Source: Nomia melanderi (Eukaryota; Arthropoda; Insecta; Hymenoptera; Halictidae). From it: 64,000 nt of DNA. A program made the translations under genes and the position numbers. The stretch spans positions 22,933,896-22,997,895 of the forward strand of contig NC_135001.1 of assembly GCF_051020985.1 (NCBI RefSeq), written 5' to 3'. Positions 14,101-28,000 of the stretch are shown here, piece by piece. Numbering within the stretch: the stretch's first letter is position 1; each line of letters opens with the position of its first letter. The notes under the pieces were generated by a model, which was not told where the DNA came from, made no database searches, and saw only the letters and a program-made list of their open reading frames with translations.

Positions 14101-14953
14101 ATTACACTTGTGTACTTACGTATGTGCCATTAGTTTTGAAAGTTAGTTTTATATTTACATAGATTAACAGATATTTGTATACTATGTAAACAAATATTTC
14201 AGAGAATATTCAGTCTTGAAAATAAAAATTTATCATGACTGTATAACGTTGTGTAACTTGTAAGAAAACATGATTTTTGATGCTTGAAGTGGCTTGGACT
14301 ATTTTCAAAATTAAGGGCACGTATAGAGGAATTAATACATTGAGTAGATATATTGGAAAATTGATGTTATACTGCGTGTTTCAGATCGGCCTTCTTCTGG
14401 TTCTGTAATGATGAGCGTGGAAAAGTGAAGATGTTGAATCCCGAATTTGGTGTAGGCGATATTGCTAAGGAATTAGGCAAAAAATGGTCCGATGCAGATC
14501 CTGAAACCAAATCGAAGTATGAGGCTATGGCAGAGAAAGACAAAGCTCGATATGAAAAGGTATGTATTCTGTTTTTCAGTTACATTGATATGCAACAATA
14601 CAAAAGTATCATGTTCAAATGTTAATTACATTGAATTGTATTAAATGAACTGGTAGATCCCCAAAATGCTATTTCTAAGAGAGTGAAATCAATAGACTGA
14701 AAGTTTTATCAAAATTGTCTATTAGTTTGAAAAAGTCGTGATATAAATATGTTTTCTTTGATGTATAAATGTACTGAAACATTTAATTTCTGATTTCTTT
14801 TACAAACTTTGTACAAACTATATTTGTTTCCTTATTACTCAGGAAATGACTGCGTACAAAAAGAAAATGAAGGATGGTGCACCCGTTGTAGCAAATCCAG
14901 TGAATACTGTAAAAAGCGACAGTGAAGAAGAGTATAAAGAAGACGATGAATAG
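8104..14953 (+). CDS. Dsp1: Dorsal switch protein 1-like HMGB protein (two HMG boxes)
   Basis: Coding exons are 8104-8331, 13849-14012, 14385-14559 and 14843-14953. All introns have GT-AG ends and the frame is continuous. The first in-frame ATG is at 8182 and gives 199 residues. The reading frame also continues upstream to a possible acceptor (AG at 8102-8103), which would add a Gln-rich segment from an unseen upstream exon, as in insect Dsp1. HMG box A spans about residues 12-80 (KPRGRMTAYAFFVQTC start, split by the 5.5 kb intron after CAMRWK). A basic linker GRGKKRKHIKD follows, then HMG box B (about 99-170, SAFFWFCNDER and NPEFGVGDIAKELGKKW), then a short acidic tail SDSEEEYKEDDE. HMGB proteins bend DNA in the nucleus; Dsp1 is known as a corepressor with Dorsal and in Polycomb recruitment. 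One oddity is His in place of the usual Pro in the KDPNAPKR linker motif. The upstream start is the main uncertainty. Confidence 0.93.
8635..8691. repeat. Short TTAA-ended repeat shared with 44859-44917
   Basis: This stretch of about 57 bp resembles 44859-44917: both contain an AGAAGA..ATCAGG core, a CTCTGG/GTCTGG motif and the end GGTTTTAGCG or AGTTTTAGCG directly before TTAA. It looks like a fragment or tiny member of a dispersed family. Confidence 0.55.
8739..8947. mobile_element. TTAA-bounded MITE, CCAGTTAACTG family
   Basis: The 209-bp element begins CCAGTTAACTGT after TTAA (8735-8738) and ends ACAGTTAACTGG before TTAA (8948-8951), so the termini are inverted repeats. No ORF of note is present. 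A CAGTTAACTGG end followed by TTAA recurs near 49542-49555. Confidence 0.75.
9115..9294. mobile_element. TTAA-bounded MITE, CACTAGATTTA family
   Basis: The 180-bp element has termini CACTAGATTTA... and ...TAAATCTAGTG, flanked by TTAA at 9111-9114 and 9295-9298. It is related at its ends to 37275-37430 and more distantly to the CACTAGAACTACCG elements. Confidence 0.75.
11463..11704. mobile_element. TTAA-bounded MITE, CCCCTTAAC family
   Basis: The 242-bp element begins CCCCTTAACGCAC after TTAA (11459-11462) and ends GTACAAGTTAAGGGG before TTAA (11705-11708). The first nine bases of the two ends are exact inverted repeats. Confidence 0.75.
12341..12674. repeat. Tandem duplication, period about 170 bp
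   Basis: Copies at about 12341-12510 and 12511-12674 share TGATTTATTCATTTGTTTT, TACACTCACATGTATTGTAA and TGAATCAAATATGTTTGATT. The copies differ by scattered substitutions and small indels, so the event is not recent. Confidence 0.85.
13369..13412. repeat. 11-bp tandem repeat, four copies
   Basis: ATTCGTTTTCA is repeated four times, the last copy ending in G instead of A. It is a simple minisatellite near the 3' end of Dsp1 intron 1. Confidence 0.9.
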
Positions 14954-17900
14954 CGGATACACGACGAAATTTCATCTATCACCCCGTGTCCTTGATCCTG
15001 AAAGCATACCTCACCTACTGTACGTACCATTGACCTTAGCGTGAGCGTACTTACACCACTAGGGAATCGAATAACTAATCACCAGTCCCCGATTATTTAC
15101 AATAATAATTAAAATACCCGCGATTATAATAATTATTTTAAAATTGTATGTATGCGAGGCGCGAGAGAAGATCGTATGAGTGATATTTGTATTTTAACAT
15201 ATTGATAGTAACATGTAAAATGGCGTAGGATAGCAGAATGAAAAGAAATATGGTGCCCACTTTGTATCAGGTGGAAGGCGCAGGGGCTCAATCATTGTTG
15301 ACATTGTCTCCAGACTATGTTAAAAGCTAACGTAGTTGCAAATCGTAATACAGGATACGGCGGCTCCATAGTTGGGCGGTATCACTCGATATAGTTTGAT
15401 ATTTATCAGTTCAGTTCATTCGTTGTCAGTTGTCAGTGTAAGAAGACTTATTGTATATCCTTGTACAGAACATTTCTTTAAATCAAATCTGTCGCAGGTG
15501 GGGCATGGGGCTGCTTTGTATGAATGTAATTGATTTAAGTACGTGTCGTATAGTTGTAAGTATTAGGATAAGTATATTTTAAATGCAATTTCGATTCTAC
15601 ATCTGCGTCAACATGTGATAGTTTTCACTAACAATGTATTCTAAACCAGGAGATTGAGCCTTATATAGCTTATAAGTAATTGGAATCGAAACAAGTATCT
15701 CTGATTGACAACTTTTCGAAATCAAAAAGAAAATTAGGACAACAACCCAGCCATGGAGCAGTGGTATATTGCAAAAGTCCTATTATATTACATATAAAAT
15801 CAATTTTTTTGTTCTTACGATTTTCGATGGTCGGATAAATTAATCCGATACATTTTATAAGCTGATCATGAATTTATATTTATGTTGTCTTAATAATTGT
15901 TATAATCTCAATCTTTTTTAGAATAGTATATATAAAAATGATATAAATTTTTGTTCTTATTGGCTTGAATTGACAGTCTTCAAAGACGTACCAAACTAGA
16001 ATTGTATTTTCTTTTGAGTTTTATCTAATTGAAGTAGTCCCTGCCCTTACCATCGTCATATCCTCCCTCTCACATTCATTTTTCCAATAAAGGAAATACG
16101 TTTAAATCCTTTCAGAATCATGTGATTCCGTTCATTGTTTAAGAAAGTAAGATAGGGCGTGTCTTGTACTGCCTCGAGTCATCTGGTGTACAGCAGGCTG
16201 TATTATAATAAATTATTGTGGTTTCTTGTAATATTAACATTCCTAGATCTTAGTATGTACAGATCTTAATCATTGAGATTAGAGCCAACCGTGTAAGAAG
16301 CATACCAAAACAAAACCGGCTAGGTAATGCAGACGTGTGAATTTCGTGGCCAATAATTGGTATGCAAATCGAATATACAAGAGGCTTTGTTACAGTCAGA
16401 CTGACTTGCACCTTGATTTGGCTCAGCAGGTAACCACTACTTTTTGACATAAAGCTTTTCATCTCCCCTGCACATTGTCATATAATGGATAATTGTGTGA
16501 TTATATAAGCAAAAAATAAAAACCTGTTTTAGAGGGAGCTAGAGGACGAATACTGTAAAATATGAAATTGTAATATTTTAATACTGATTTGCAGATGTGC
16601 ATAATTTTAACATAGCTGGTTAAAATGAATTGTACTGATACGAAGGTATCCAATTGATGGAGATAATTAATAAAAAGATATTGAAAATTACGACAGAATT
16701 TTCTGTATTATTATAGGGGAATTATAACAGTTATAAAAGAGATGGTTGTTTTGTATATCACTTAGGATAAATAAACTTTTCAAAAAATTTGTGAATATGT
16801 TTCTGGTACTGCTCCAAACCTGTTTCTAAACATTTACATGTCCAAAATGTTTGATTCTGAAAGCAGTACTAGACTTTAGAGTACTAACACTTATATTTGT
16901 ATAAAAGTAAGTATATACTATTGGCCATTTGTTTATGACATGAACTATCTTTTTTCACATTGCTGCTTTCTTGTAATATGAATGATGATAACAACATACG
17001 TATCTTACAAATTTATGCTGACGCTAACCACACGAGAATTAGCAATTAATCCAAAACTGGAATAATAATGTGTTAACTTACTTCATGTTATACACATTAT
17101 ATGCTTCAGCGGAAAAGGACATTACTGTACTTTTTTATATGTATTGCATAGGTTCGAACGATTTTCTATTATTTTATAAGCATTACCGTAGATTGTAAAT
17201 GTACCCTTGACGTAGTATTTCTAACAATAAATCGATAATTGTTATAATACAAATTTTTTTGTTTGTATATTATCAACTAGACAATTCAATGTCTTGTAGC
17301 CACAATTCATGATTTAACGTGCATAACACATTCGTACATGTAACGGGCAATATTCGCTTGTTTTATAATCCCATTGTAATAAACTAGCAAACAAAACATA
17401 TAAACAAAATTTATTGTTGCATTTAGTTAATAATCGAATGTATACTTTTCTTACTTATCAAACATTAAATTAACATCTCCAATTATCATTTAATTACAAC
17501 GCATTCATTTTCTTATACTATTCACACACATGTTCACTTTGAACATTTTTTAGTTCATACAGTTATTACAATCCCAATTATTTTTATTTCAAGTCAATCT
17601 TCTAAATAATTACTTTACTTTATAATTCATGTATGATCTGTACAAATAAACATCTATATTTTATGGGGACTGAATATTATATTACTTTTAAAGTTATATT
17701 TGCAAATAAAATTAATATTAATTATAGTACATTGATTTACTCTTGTTTTTAATACATCTATTTTCATTTGAAAAAGACATATACGTAAATATATCATTTT
17801 AATTTTTTATAGTGTATATAAAATAGATATATGTGTATTATATCCTGCATAAAACCAATTAAAAGTTTCTTATAATTAATGTATCATTAATAAGTTACCC

Positions 17901-18300
17901 ATAAATTAACAATACAAAAAACTTTAAAAGTATACGCGTTAATGTTTCAAGAAATGACATCCATTGATTTTTACAATACTTTATTTCAATTTGTTTCTGA
18001 TATTTTTATAGCAATTATTACACGATGAAAATATGCAAGTCAAAACTATTTGGCGATGATATCTCTAGTACGTTAAATTAATTTCGTAAAAGCTGAGGTA
18101 AATTGCCAAAATCGTACACGTCTTTCAAATATTTGAAAATAACGGTAAGAGTGCGAAATAAGCTGGCGAACAAAAGAAATTCGCTCTTAGTACCATCTAC
18201 CGTCGAAACTGGTGAACTGCAACATTGACCGGGTTCGCAAAATTCATATGTAGTTTCGAAAGATTGTTTTGTTTGTCTTTTCGTTTACGTTTAGTCTTGA
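14954..18300 (+). other. Dsp1 3' UTR and Dsp1-msps intergenic DNA
   Basis: No coding exon is visible. The sequence just after the Dsp1 stop probably belongs to its 3' UTR. AATAAA hexamers occur at 16086-16091 and 17226-17231, so a long UTR is possible, but the actual cleavage site cannot be chosen by eye. Confidence 0.5.
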
Positions 18301-18483
18301 CGGTTGTAAGGAAGACTTCGCAGACTATTTGAAAATTAAATGTAAAGGCTCAACGGTTGCCGAAAGGTCACAGTGGGCCTTAGTCTGGGCTACTTAAACG
18401 GTTCTAATGTATTGAGTCAACGATTTTTTACGAACGTTGACTGTCCTGTCGAAAATTATTCTCATATATCTTCATTTTGTGAG
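18300..18483 (+). other. msps: Probable 5' non-coding exon of msps
   Basis: The sequence TTTTGTGAG at 18475-18483 is followed by a consensus donor GTAAGT at 18484. A matching acceptor (TCTCTCAG, ending 19052) opens the exon that carries the msps ATG. The transcription start is not defined; the left coordinate is a guess. Confidence 0.45.
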
Positions 18484-19062
18484 GTAAGTTCGAGTTTTTA
18501 ATTATAAATCCTTCGAACCAGTACTCGAGACTTCCTCCTGTCACGAGTCATCGTTGTCTCTCCACGTTCGACCTAGCAAGAAGTATCTGCAACAACACAT
18601 TGCTATTGCTTTCGATACTTACGAAATACATGAATCACTGATATTCAAACATATCGACACACAATAAATTATTTTAGAGTATGCAATATTTGTCTATTAT
18701 AATTTGAACGTGTCCACGAAGAAAGTTATTTGTGTCATTCAAGTATAATTATTTACCGAATGCAATAATGAAATCTAGGTTTTTAGTTACTGCCTTATAA
18801 GGTTTGGAAACAACGTCAAGTTTTAGCTCGTGACACTTATAACTGTGCCTCTTTTATTTATTTGAAACGCGTCTCTCGGGAATAATTATTATTGACAAAC
18901 ATACGAAAACGTTGTCTGTTAGTTATTCTATGTACTACACCTATATTTATGATGCATACTTTATATTTATGTTGTTTTACTTCCATAATTGAAATAATAT
19001 CGAATAATCATTAATATTAAGCAGTTGTCATGTAAAATAGTTGTTCTCTCAGGTTTTAGAAT

Positions 19063-22000
19063 ATGGAACAAGATACAGAGTATGTTAAGCTGCCGTTAGA
19101 GGAACGATGTGTGCATAAGGTAATACGTGTTGTACTTTTATTTCTAATTTATCAAAGTGTATACTTTTAATAATTATTGTGGAATTATTAATAATTTCTT
19201 GAATTAATATTATACAGTTATGGAGAGCACGTTTGCATGGTTATAAAGAATGCGTAAATACATTTCAATGTATTGACGATGAAAAATCGCCTGAGTGGAA
19301 CAAGTTCCTAGGATTTATAAAAAAGTTTGTAGTAGATAGTAATGCTGCGGCGCAAGAAAAAGGACTGGAAGCAGCATTAGCTTTTATAGAGAATGCTGCA
19401 GTTGCAGGAAAGTAAGTTTCATGTATCAAAATTAATACACATATTTATTTGTATATTATTTAGTGTTACTTTTCTGTTGTTATTTATATAAATGATTTGT
19501 ATACATTATTACTGTATACACTGATTCTAAAATTCTATATGATATGGATTTTTTTGTAATTTTATAGGACTGTTGGTGAAGTTATGAATGGAATAGTTAC
19601 TAAATGTATTGCAGCACCAAAAGCTAAAACAAAAGAGTTGGCAGTACAAATAACATTAATGTACATAGAAATTGAGAAGCATGAAGCTGTTCAGGAAGAA
19701 TTACTAAAAGGGACTGAAGCGAAAAATCCAAAAATTGTTGCTGCATGTATTAATACTTTAACATTGGCTTTAAGGTAATTAAATGTTGTTGATGCTTTTC
19801 AAATCAAATAAAGCAAAAGATATTGTTATATTTGTATTATATAAGTGTTTATTAATTAATTTTTTTAAATGGTACAGACAATTTGGTGCAAAAGTAATTA
19901 ACATAAAGCCTCTGATCAAAAAAATTCCTGGTTTTCTAGAAGACAGAGATAAAATGGTTAGAGATGAAGGCAAATTCATGGTCATTGAGATTTATAGGTA
20001 TTTGCACAACATTCTGAAATTACCTTAAAAGAATATGAATATTTCTATAATACCATTGTTCTTTTTATACATATACAGGTGGGTAGGTGTTCCATTGAAA
20101 CAACAGTTAAATACATTAAAACCAGTACAAATTACCGAGTTAGAAGCAGAGTTTAATAATCTTAAAGAGGAAAGAGTTGTACCAATCCGTTTTCTGAAAT
20201 CTCAGAAACCAAAGCAAATATGTGCAGCAAGTTCAACAGTTGATGTCATTGAAGGTAAATAACCATAAAATTAATCTACATTACATTTGCATTTTTGTGT
20301 CTAATACAAAACACTTTCTATGTAAGATGGTAAAGATGATGGCGATGGAGTTTCTGTACCAGAAATCGATCCGTATGAATTACTAGAGCCGGTTGATATT
20401 CTTTCTAAACTTCCCAAAGATTTTTATGATAAACTTGAAGCTAAAAAATGGCAAGAGAGAAAAGAAGCTTTAGAAGTTTTAGAGACTCTTGTAAAAAATC
20501 CAAAGTTAGAGAATGGTGATTATGGAGACGTAGTAAGGGCTCTGAAAAAGGTAAACATTGCTTGAATCATACATGATTTGTTATTATGTTATTTACTCTT
20601 TAAAATATTATGTACAGGTTATATCTAAAGACACTAATGTATTAGTTGTTGCATTAGCTGGAAAGTGTCTAGCCGGGCTAGCTATAGGTCTTAAAAAGCG
20701 ATTCCAACCTTATGCAACAGCTTGTCTTTCGTCGATTTTGGAAAAGTTTCGTGAGAAGAAGCAAAATGTTGTGCAAGCACTCAGAGATGCTGCTGATGCT
20801 ATCTTTCTTAGCGTAAGTATAAGAAATATTATTATTTTAAATTCATCCTATGAAATATTGTCTTTATATTTATCAAGTATTGTATTCTGTGTATAATAAA
20901 GTTACTGCTTATCGTTTCAATTAGATTACTATCGATGTTTTACTGGAAGACACACTTGCAGCATTGGAAAATAAAAATCCCGCAGTTAAAACAGAAACAG
21001 CTGCTTATTTATCGAGGTGCTTTGCTCGTACACCACCGCAAAGCTTAAATAAGAAGTTATTGAAAGCATATACTGGTGCACTTCTAAAAACATTAAATGA
21101 ATCAGGTACATCTTGAAATCGAGTTTTTTTTGGGTACTTACTTGGAGTTAAATAATATAATGCTAAACAAATATATTTTAGATCCATCAGTTCGAGATGC
21201 TTCTGCAGAGGCTCTTGGCACTGCGATGAAACTAATTGGCGAGAAAGCTATGACACCATTTATTACAGACATTGATAATTTGAAAATGTCAAAGGTACTT
21301 TCTAAATTACAGTTGTTCTTTCTGTGTAGAATTTATTAATATACGCTTATTTACATCTGTTAGATAAAAGAATGCGCAGACAAAGCTGTAATACATATTA
21401 AAGTTCAGAGTGCACCGAAAATGGGTGTAGAAAGACCAAATACAGCACCCAGCAAAATTGAATCAGCAGCAAAAACTAAAGAACCAGATTCCAAACCTCA
21501 AAAAAGACCAAATACTGGTACAACCAAAAAACCTCTGGCTAAAAAACCATCTGGTTCGTCTATGACAAACTTAGGTAGTTAAATATCTAAAATCAGTAGC
21601 AGAAAATTCTCAATGATTACACAGAATAACGCTTTGTTTCTGTTTCATTTTAGCTGCTTCGAAGAAGTCGTCTACAGTAAAAGCACAAACAGAGAAAAAT
21701 TATAGCGCTGAAGAAATAGATGAAATGGCTACTCAGTATTTACCAGCAGACATTCTTTCGGGTCTTGTTGACACTAATTGGAAGACCCGATTATCTGCAG
21801 TTGAACAACTTTTAGAGGTAACTGAGATTTCTTTTAAAATTGGACTTACGAAAATGAATAAATTACAATATTATATAATTATATGTTTCTTAGTTCGTAA
21901 AACAAATGAACTCGTCAGAAGTACCCACACAAGTTATTGTACGAACTTTAGCAAAAAAGCCAGGTTTTAAAGACACAAATTTCCAAGTATTGAAATTGCG

Positions 22001-25000
22001 ATTGGAAATTGTGAAGTATTTGGCAGAAAATTTTCCATTTTCAAAGTAAGATTCATATTCTATATATATATATATATGTTATCGAATTTTATTATCATAA
22101 TATTATACATTAAATTGTATTATCGAGTAAAGTGATAATCATGCTATTTATTTAATTCTTTTTCTTACAGTACTGTTTGCGAATATTGTCTCATGGACAT
22201 AACAGAGAAATTGGGAGACGCAAAAAATAGCACGATCGCAGGCGAGACTCTTCTAGCAATAGCAGAAGCAACAAGTTTCGAATATGTTGCGGATGAAATA
22301 GTAGCATTCGCTTTCAATCAGAAGAATCCGAAAGTCCAACAAGAGACATTATCATTAATATGTAGGGGTCTTACAGAATTTGGTTGTGTGTAGGTATTTA
22401 ACTTATTCAAGGAATGCATCTTGAACAAACAAATACTATCATGGTTCTACTATATATATGTTTTAGTATCAGTGTTAAATCATTAATGGACAACATCAAA
22501 AAAGCAGTTGCAGCAACAAATCCTGGCGTTCGTACTTCAGCTATTACATTGTTAGGTACATTATACATGTTCATGGGTAAACCACTACTTATGTTTTTTG
22601 AGAACGAAAAACCTGCTCTACGTCAACAAATTGAACAAGAATGTGAAAAGGTAATATTCTTATTGCCAGTTTCAGCTGCATTTTTATATCAATTTTCTTT
22701 AATGCAAACAGTGATGTAATGAATAGTAGCTATAATAACTGATAAACTATTAAATTTTAGCACAACGGCAAAGCTCCTCCAATACCAATTCGCGGAGTGA
22801 AAAGCAAAAAATCCAAAACAAGTGACGACGATGACGAAGAAACGGAAGTGTGTAAGAAATCTAATAGTAATAGCGAACTTGACATTAATAATCTCATTCC
22901 ACGAGTTGACGTTAGTAATCAAATCACAGAGAGCCTGCTAAATGAATTATCCGACAAAAATTGGAAAGTAAGTCGTTGTTTATTTATCATAAACTATCCA
23001 GTCTCCTTTTAATTTACAATTGTTTTTTTCAACATTAGGTACGAAACGAAGGTTTGCAGAAAGTGAGTACCATCATTTCAGAAGCGAAATTCATTAAAGG
23101 CTCTATTGGTGATTTGCCTCAAGGATTAGCTTTGCGTTTGGTTGACAGTAACAGTAAAATAGCCCAGTCAACCTTAGGCATATGTCAGTCATTGGCCGTG
23201 GCCATGGGTCCACCAGCGAAGCAACATATTCGAGTTCTATTTCCTGGTTTTATACAATGTTTGGGCGACAGTAAAAACTGGATCAGAACAGCAGCAATAT
23301 CATGCATAGACACATGGGGGGATCAGTGTGGTTACAAGGAATTCTTCGATGGAGAAATGATAGGTGATGCATTAAAGTCTGGGTCACCGGTACTCAGGGC
23401 CGAGCTATGGAATTGGTTAGCACAAAAATTGCCGTTGATTCCTGTCAAGCAGGTACCGAAAGAAGAACTTCTCGTATGTCTTCCATACTTGTATAATAAT
23501 TTAGAGGATCGTAATTCCGACGTCCGGAAGAACGCACAAGAAGCAGTCTTGGGTTACATGATTCACCTTTCCTACGAAGTGATGGCTAGAAATACAGAAA
23601 AACTGAAGCCTGGATCTAGGACAGTAGTGCTTGCTGCGCTAGATAAGTCTCGACCAAATTTACCTATGAAACCGTTGCCTAAGAAACAGCCAGTAGAGGA
23701 AAGCAACCGGAAGGTCGTTAAGAGTGCAGGAGCTGTGAAGGCAGCGAAGACGGTTGTGAAACCTAAACAGAATCAAGCTGGATCGAAACCTGGCAGTGCG
23801 CGCAAAAAGGACGACGACACAGACACCAGTCCTTTGTTGGTTACGAATAACCTCAAACATCAACGAGTGATCGACGAACAGAAGTTGAAAGTTTTGAAAT
23901 GGAACTTCACGACACCGCGGGAAGAGTTTGTTGAACTTTTGAAAGAACTCATGACTACAGCGAGTGTGAACAAAACTTTATTGGAAAACATGTTTCACGC
24001 AGATTTTCGGTACCATCTCAAAGCTATTGAAGCGTTAACCGAGGTACATGTTCAAATTATTTACACATAGGATGTACTGTTTGAATTTTTATCGATTGTT
24101 TGGAAAATGTTTTAAATTGAACTTAAACTGTCTTAGAGAGCATACTTTTATGAACAGATTATTTTTGTTCATAACGTTTGAGTGAATATAGAATGTACAT
24201 GTTAAAATTCAAGGATCCATCAAAGTTGTGTGCGTGTTGTTTTATGTTTGACCGTTTTGTAATCGCGAACAATCGAGGTATCATCACATTTAATGATCTT
24301 TCTCAATGGACATTAATTTTGTATTTACCTAATGTGACATTTCTTTTTACGAATTCTAGGATTTACCTAACAACAGCAAAGCATTGGTGTCAAATTTAGA
24401 TCTTATTCTCAAGTGGTTAACGCTAAGGTTCTTTGACACAAATCCTTCAGTATTATTGAAAGGTCTAGAATATTTGCGAATGGTGTTTAATCTATTAATA
24501 GAGGATCAGTATCATATGTTGGAAAACGAAGCGGCATCGTTTATTCCATATCTCATTATTAAAGTACAGTTTTCTATATGTCTTTCTTAATTAATGCGTG
24601 TATCTTTTACCAGATATTTATGTACCTAATGTGAACATTTCCTCTAGATTGGAGATCCAAAAGATGCGGTACGTAATGGAGTTCGTGCATTATTTAAACA
24701 AATCGCGTTGGTGTATCCAGTAAGCAAACTATTTTCATATATAATGGAAGGTTTAAAATCTAAAAATGCTCGTCAAAGAACAGGTAACGTCGTATATAAA
24801 TATGTAATGTGAATACGTGTAATCAGGGTTTAATTAAATAATTTTATTTTTTTAGAATGCTTGGATCAATTAAGTTCCCTTATAGAAAATTATGGTTTAT
24901 CCGTTTGTCAACCATCTCCAAATGTGGCGTTGAAAGAAATAGCGAAACAGATAGCAGATCGTGATAATTCTGTTCGGAATGCTGCTTTGAATTGTATCGT

Positions 25001-28000
25001 TCAGGCATATTTCCTTCAAGGAGAACGAGTATATAAACTTATTGGCCAGGTAATGTTTCCAGTGAAGAACACATCTTATTCTAAATATAGCAATTGAAGG
25101 TATTACTTGGAATAATACTTTTTAAGATTTATCAACAGTAATATTTTTGGAAATCCTATTATATATTTCCTAGGAAATCCTATATATATATTTAAAATAT
25201 ATATATAATTTATATACATATATATATATTTTTTTTTGTAGAAAATATCCTTAGTAAAGCATATTACTATTTCTCTAAATATTTTACTTGTAGATATCCG
25301 AGAAAGATCAGTCATTACTAGACGAACGTATCAAAAGGGCTGCTAAAAATCGTCCAACGAAATCAGCTTCAGCAAACAAACTTGCACCCCCCACAACCAC
25401 AACTCCTATTGCTTCCAATGAAGACGTTAAAACCGAATACGAAGAAGAAAATGAAGAAGTGGAATCTGAAACAGAACCTGTTTCACCACCACCACCACCT
25501 CTACCACTACAAACTGAATTGTATGTATAACATATTATTGCTACACACAATCGAATTTTAGTTGCACGCAAAATACATATATATATATATATAAAATCAT
25601 ATTTTGTAGATTAATGCATTCATTCATATAATGCTAAATGTTCTCCAGTATTATGATTAAGAAAACAAAAATTTATAATATTTTTACTTCTTTGCGACGA
25701 TTTTTTTTCAATTTAATTTATGTTGGCACGACTTTGCTTTTTAATGCTTCTTCAGGGAACATGTAACAGAGACAGAAGCAGTAACGCCAGACAGCACATC
25801 CGACGAAATACAGACGTGTCCTATGATTAATGAACAATCTTCGAAAACATCGCCAGTAAAAGTTATCATCACCTCGCCTCGAAGTAATCGAGAAGATAAC
25901 ATTAAAATGTTCGTGCTTCTTATGTATTCGTTTGCAGTGTGTTCACGCTATGGTGGCGGGTATACGTATAATTGCCGTATCTATTCATTTATTTTTTCTA
26001 TTCTTTTGCTTCTCTCAAATGCCACTGTACTGCATATTCTTAACTCTTAGAGTGCTAAATATTTCCAACGTAACAAGTTAGAATCCAACAGTGTGGACCA
26101 CACTGAATACTTTATCTCATCAGAACAAATTTTCAAAATAAGCCACAAAATTCATTCTACACTTTCCTCCAATTCTTCTGGGTTTATCTCCGTGTAGGAT
26201 GCCGCATATATGCGTCCACAGTCCACACCGATGGCTTTAGCTGAACGCATATGTGCGCCCACAGCACTCTAAGGGTTAATGAAACATAAATAATATAAAT
26301 AAACCAAGTAACGTGTCTGTCAGAAGGTAGCAAATCTAAAGTGTGTGTGGCTAACGAATGCTAACAATTTACATATCCAGGAGTGGAGTATTTGTGTTGG
26401 TGTTAATAGGTGCAGTTGCGATTAACTGCAGGATACAAATACATTAAGGTTGTATAACACAGACATGGAATATCGAGGCTAGTTAAACGTGAATTGAGCA
26501 TATGACAATATACAAAAATTTGTACACCTGACTCTCGATTTACGTGAATGAAAATCGCGTAAATAGAGTCTGTTGTTAGAGAGTACAAAATATTGGAAAG
26601 AGAAGATGGTATAAGGTTTAGAAATATAAATTTATTTCACGTAGGCGAACAAACAAAATAATGACATTTCAGAAAACAAAATCGCACGTGAAAACTACCG
26701 TGTAAATAGTGTTCTAATTTACCGCGTAAATTGAGGGCCGAGTGTATAAAACACGTGGGTAATTTTACATTAAATGGATTATTTTTTATATTAAGAGAGT
26801 TTAATGAATTTGAAATATAATACAGTCTGTGAAGTTAGGTAGGCTACAAGTCGTGATTTTACTTGTTTGGAATTTTGTTTTAAAAGTATGAAGTATCCAA
26901 ATTGACTGTTATTATTCATTGAAAAAAAATTAGAAAAATTAACATGCGTAAGTTACTTTTCATTTTTGAGAATTGTAAATTTGGAGTACTTTATATAGTT
27001 AAGCATGTATACCGATTGTGATATAAATGTAGTTTTTAATTCGGTTAACCAAAATAATTAGTGTGATCTAGATACGATTTAAAAATGAAACCATTAGTAT
27101 GTTATGTAGATACAAGATTTATTCTTAAATTGTACAGTCCAAGTGTGTAATCATATTTTATTCAGATCATCTTACCTGTATACATGTGTGTACGTATGTG
27201 TGTACATATACATATATATAGTTTCAATAATTAAAGAGTTCAAAAAGTATTTTTGTATTTGTACTGTTACAGGACAAAGTGAAATTAGAAATTATGAAAA
27301 AATATCTCATATTACTTTTGATTTACTAGAATAACTCAGTTTTCATAAAAATGTTGCATAATGTTTTTATCTTCTGAATTTTTTAATTCACATTGCACTT
27401 AGTAAGGTAATTTATGATTTAAAAAATGCTTTTTCCAATTAGAGTAAACTGATATCATTTTGATGAAGGAAAATAAATCTTCATTCTATTTGTCTTTTTA
27501 ATGACTTGTTGTGGTATTGTAAACATACTGACATTTATAACATTGTGTCATATTACATATTTCCTTCCACCTTTTAAAAAGATTAATGTTTTGTAGCTTG
27601 AATGTTTTGTAACAGAAAGAATTTGTAACATATCTTTTTCACAGAACTTTTTTGTCAGGAAGTAATTTAAATTTCATTTAATTATTCAGGAACAATTCAG
27701 CATCGTCGCAGAAAAAAATAACGGGTCCATTTGGACTTGATATGGACTATCTGCAAAAGATTGAATCCGAGGCACCTGTGAAATTCAGCAATCCGGTTCT
27801 TGTAGAGGTGAATTTAAATGAGCTTGAAGCTTTACTCGAATCTCCAAATACTATGAATCTACCAAAAGTACCGTAAGTACTTATTTACTGCCTATTTAAC
27901 TGTAAAGCAATCCATCTATTTAGATGTAAAAAGTATACATGTTTAGTAGCAAATGATAATTTTAATAAAAATAATTTTAATACATTTTAGGATGATACCA

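Noticed and set aside
17151..17175. tRNA-like GGTTCGAAC motif
   Set aside because: No acceptor stem, D-arm or A-box partner could be placed around it.
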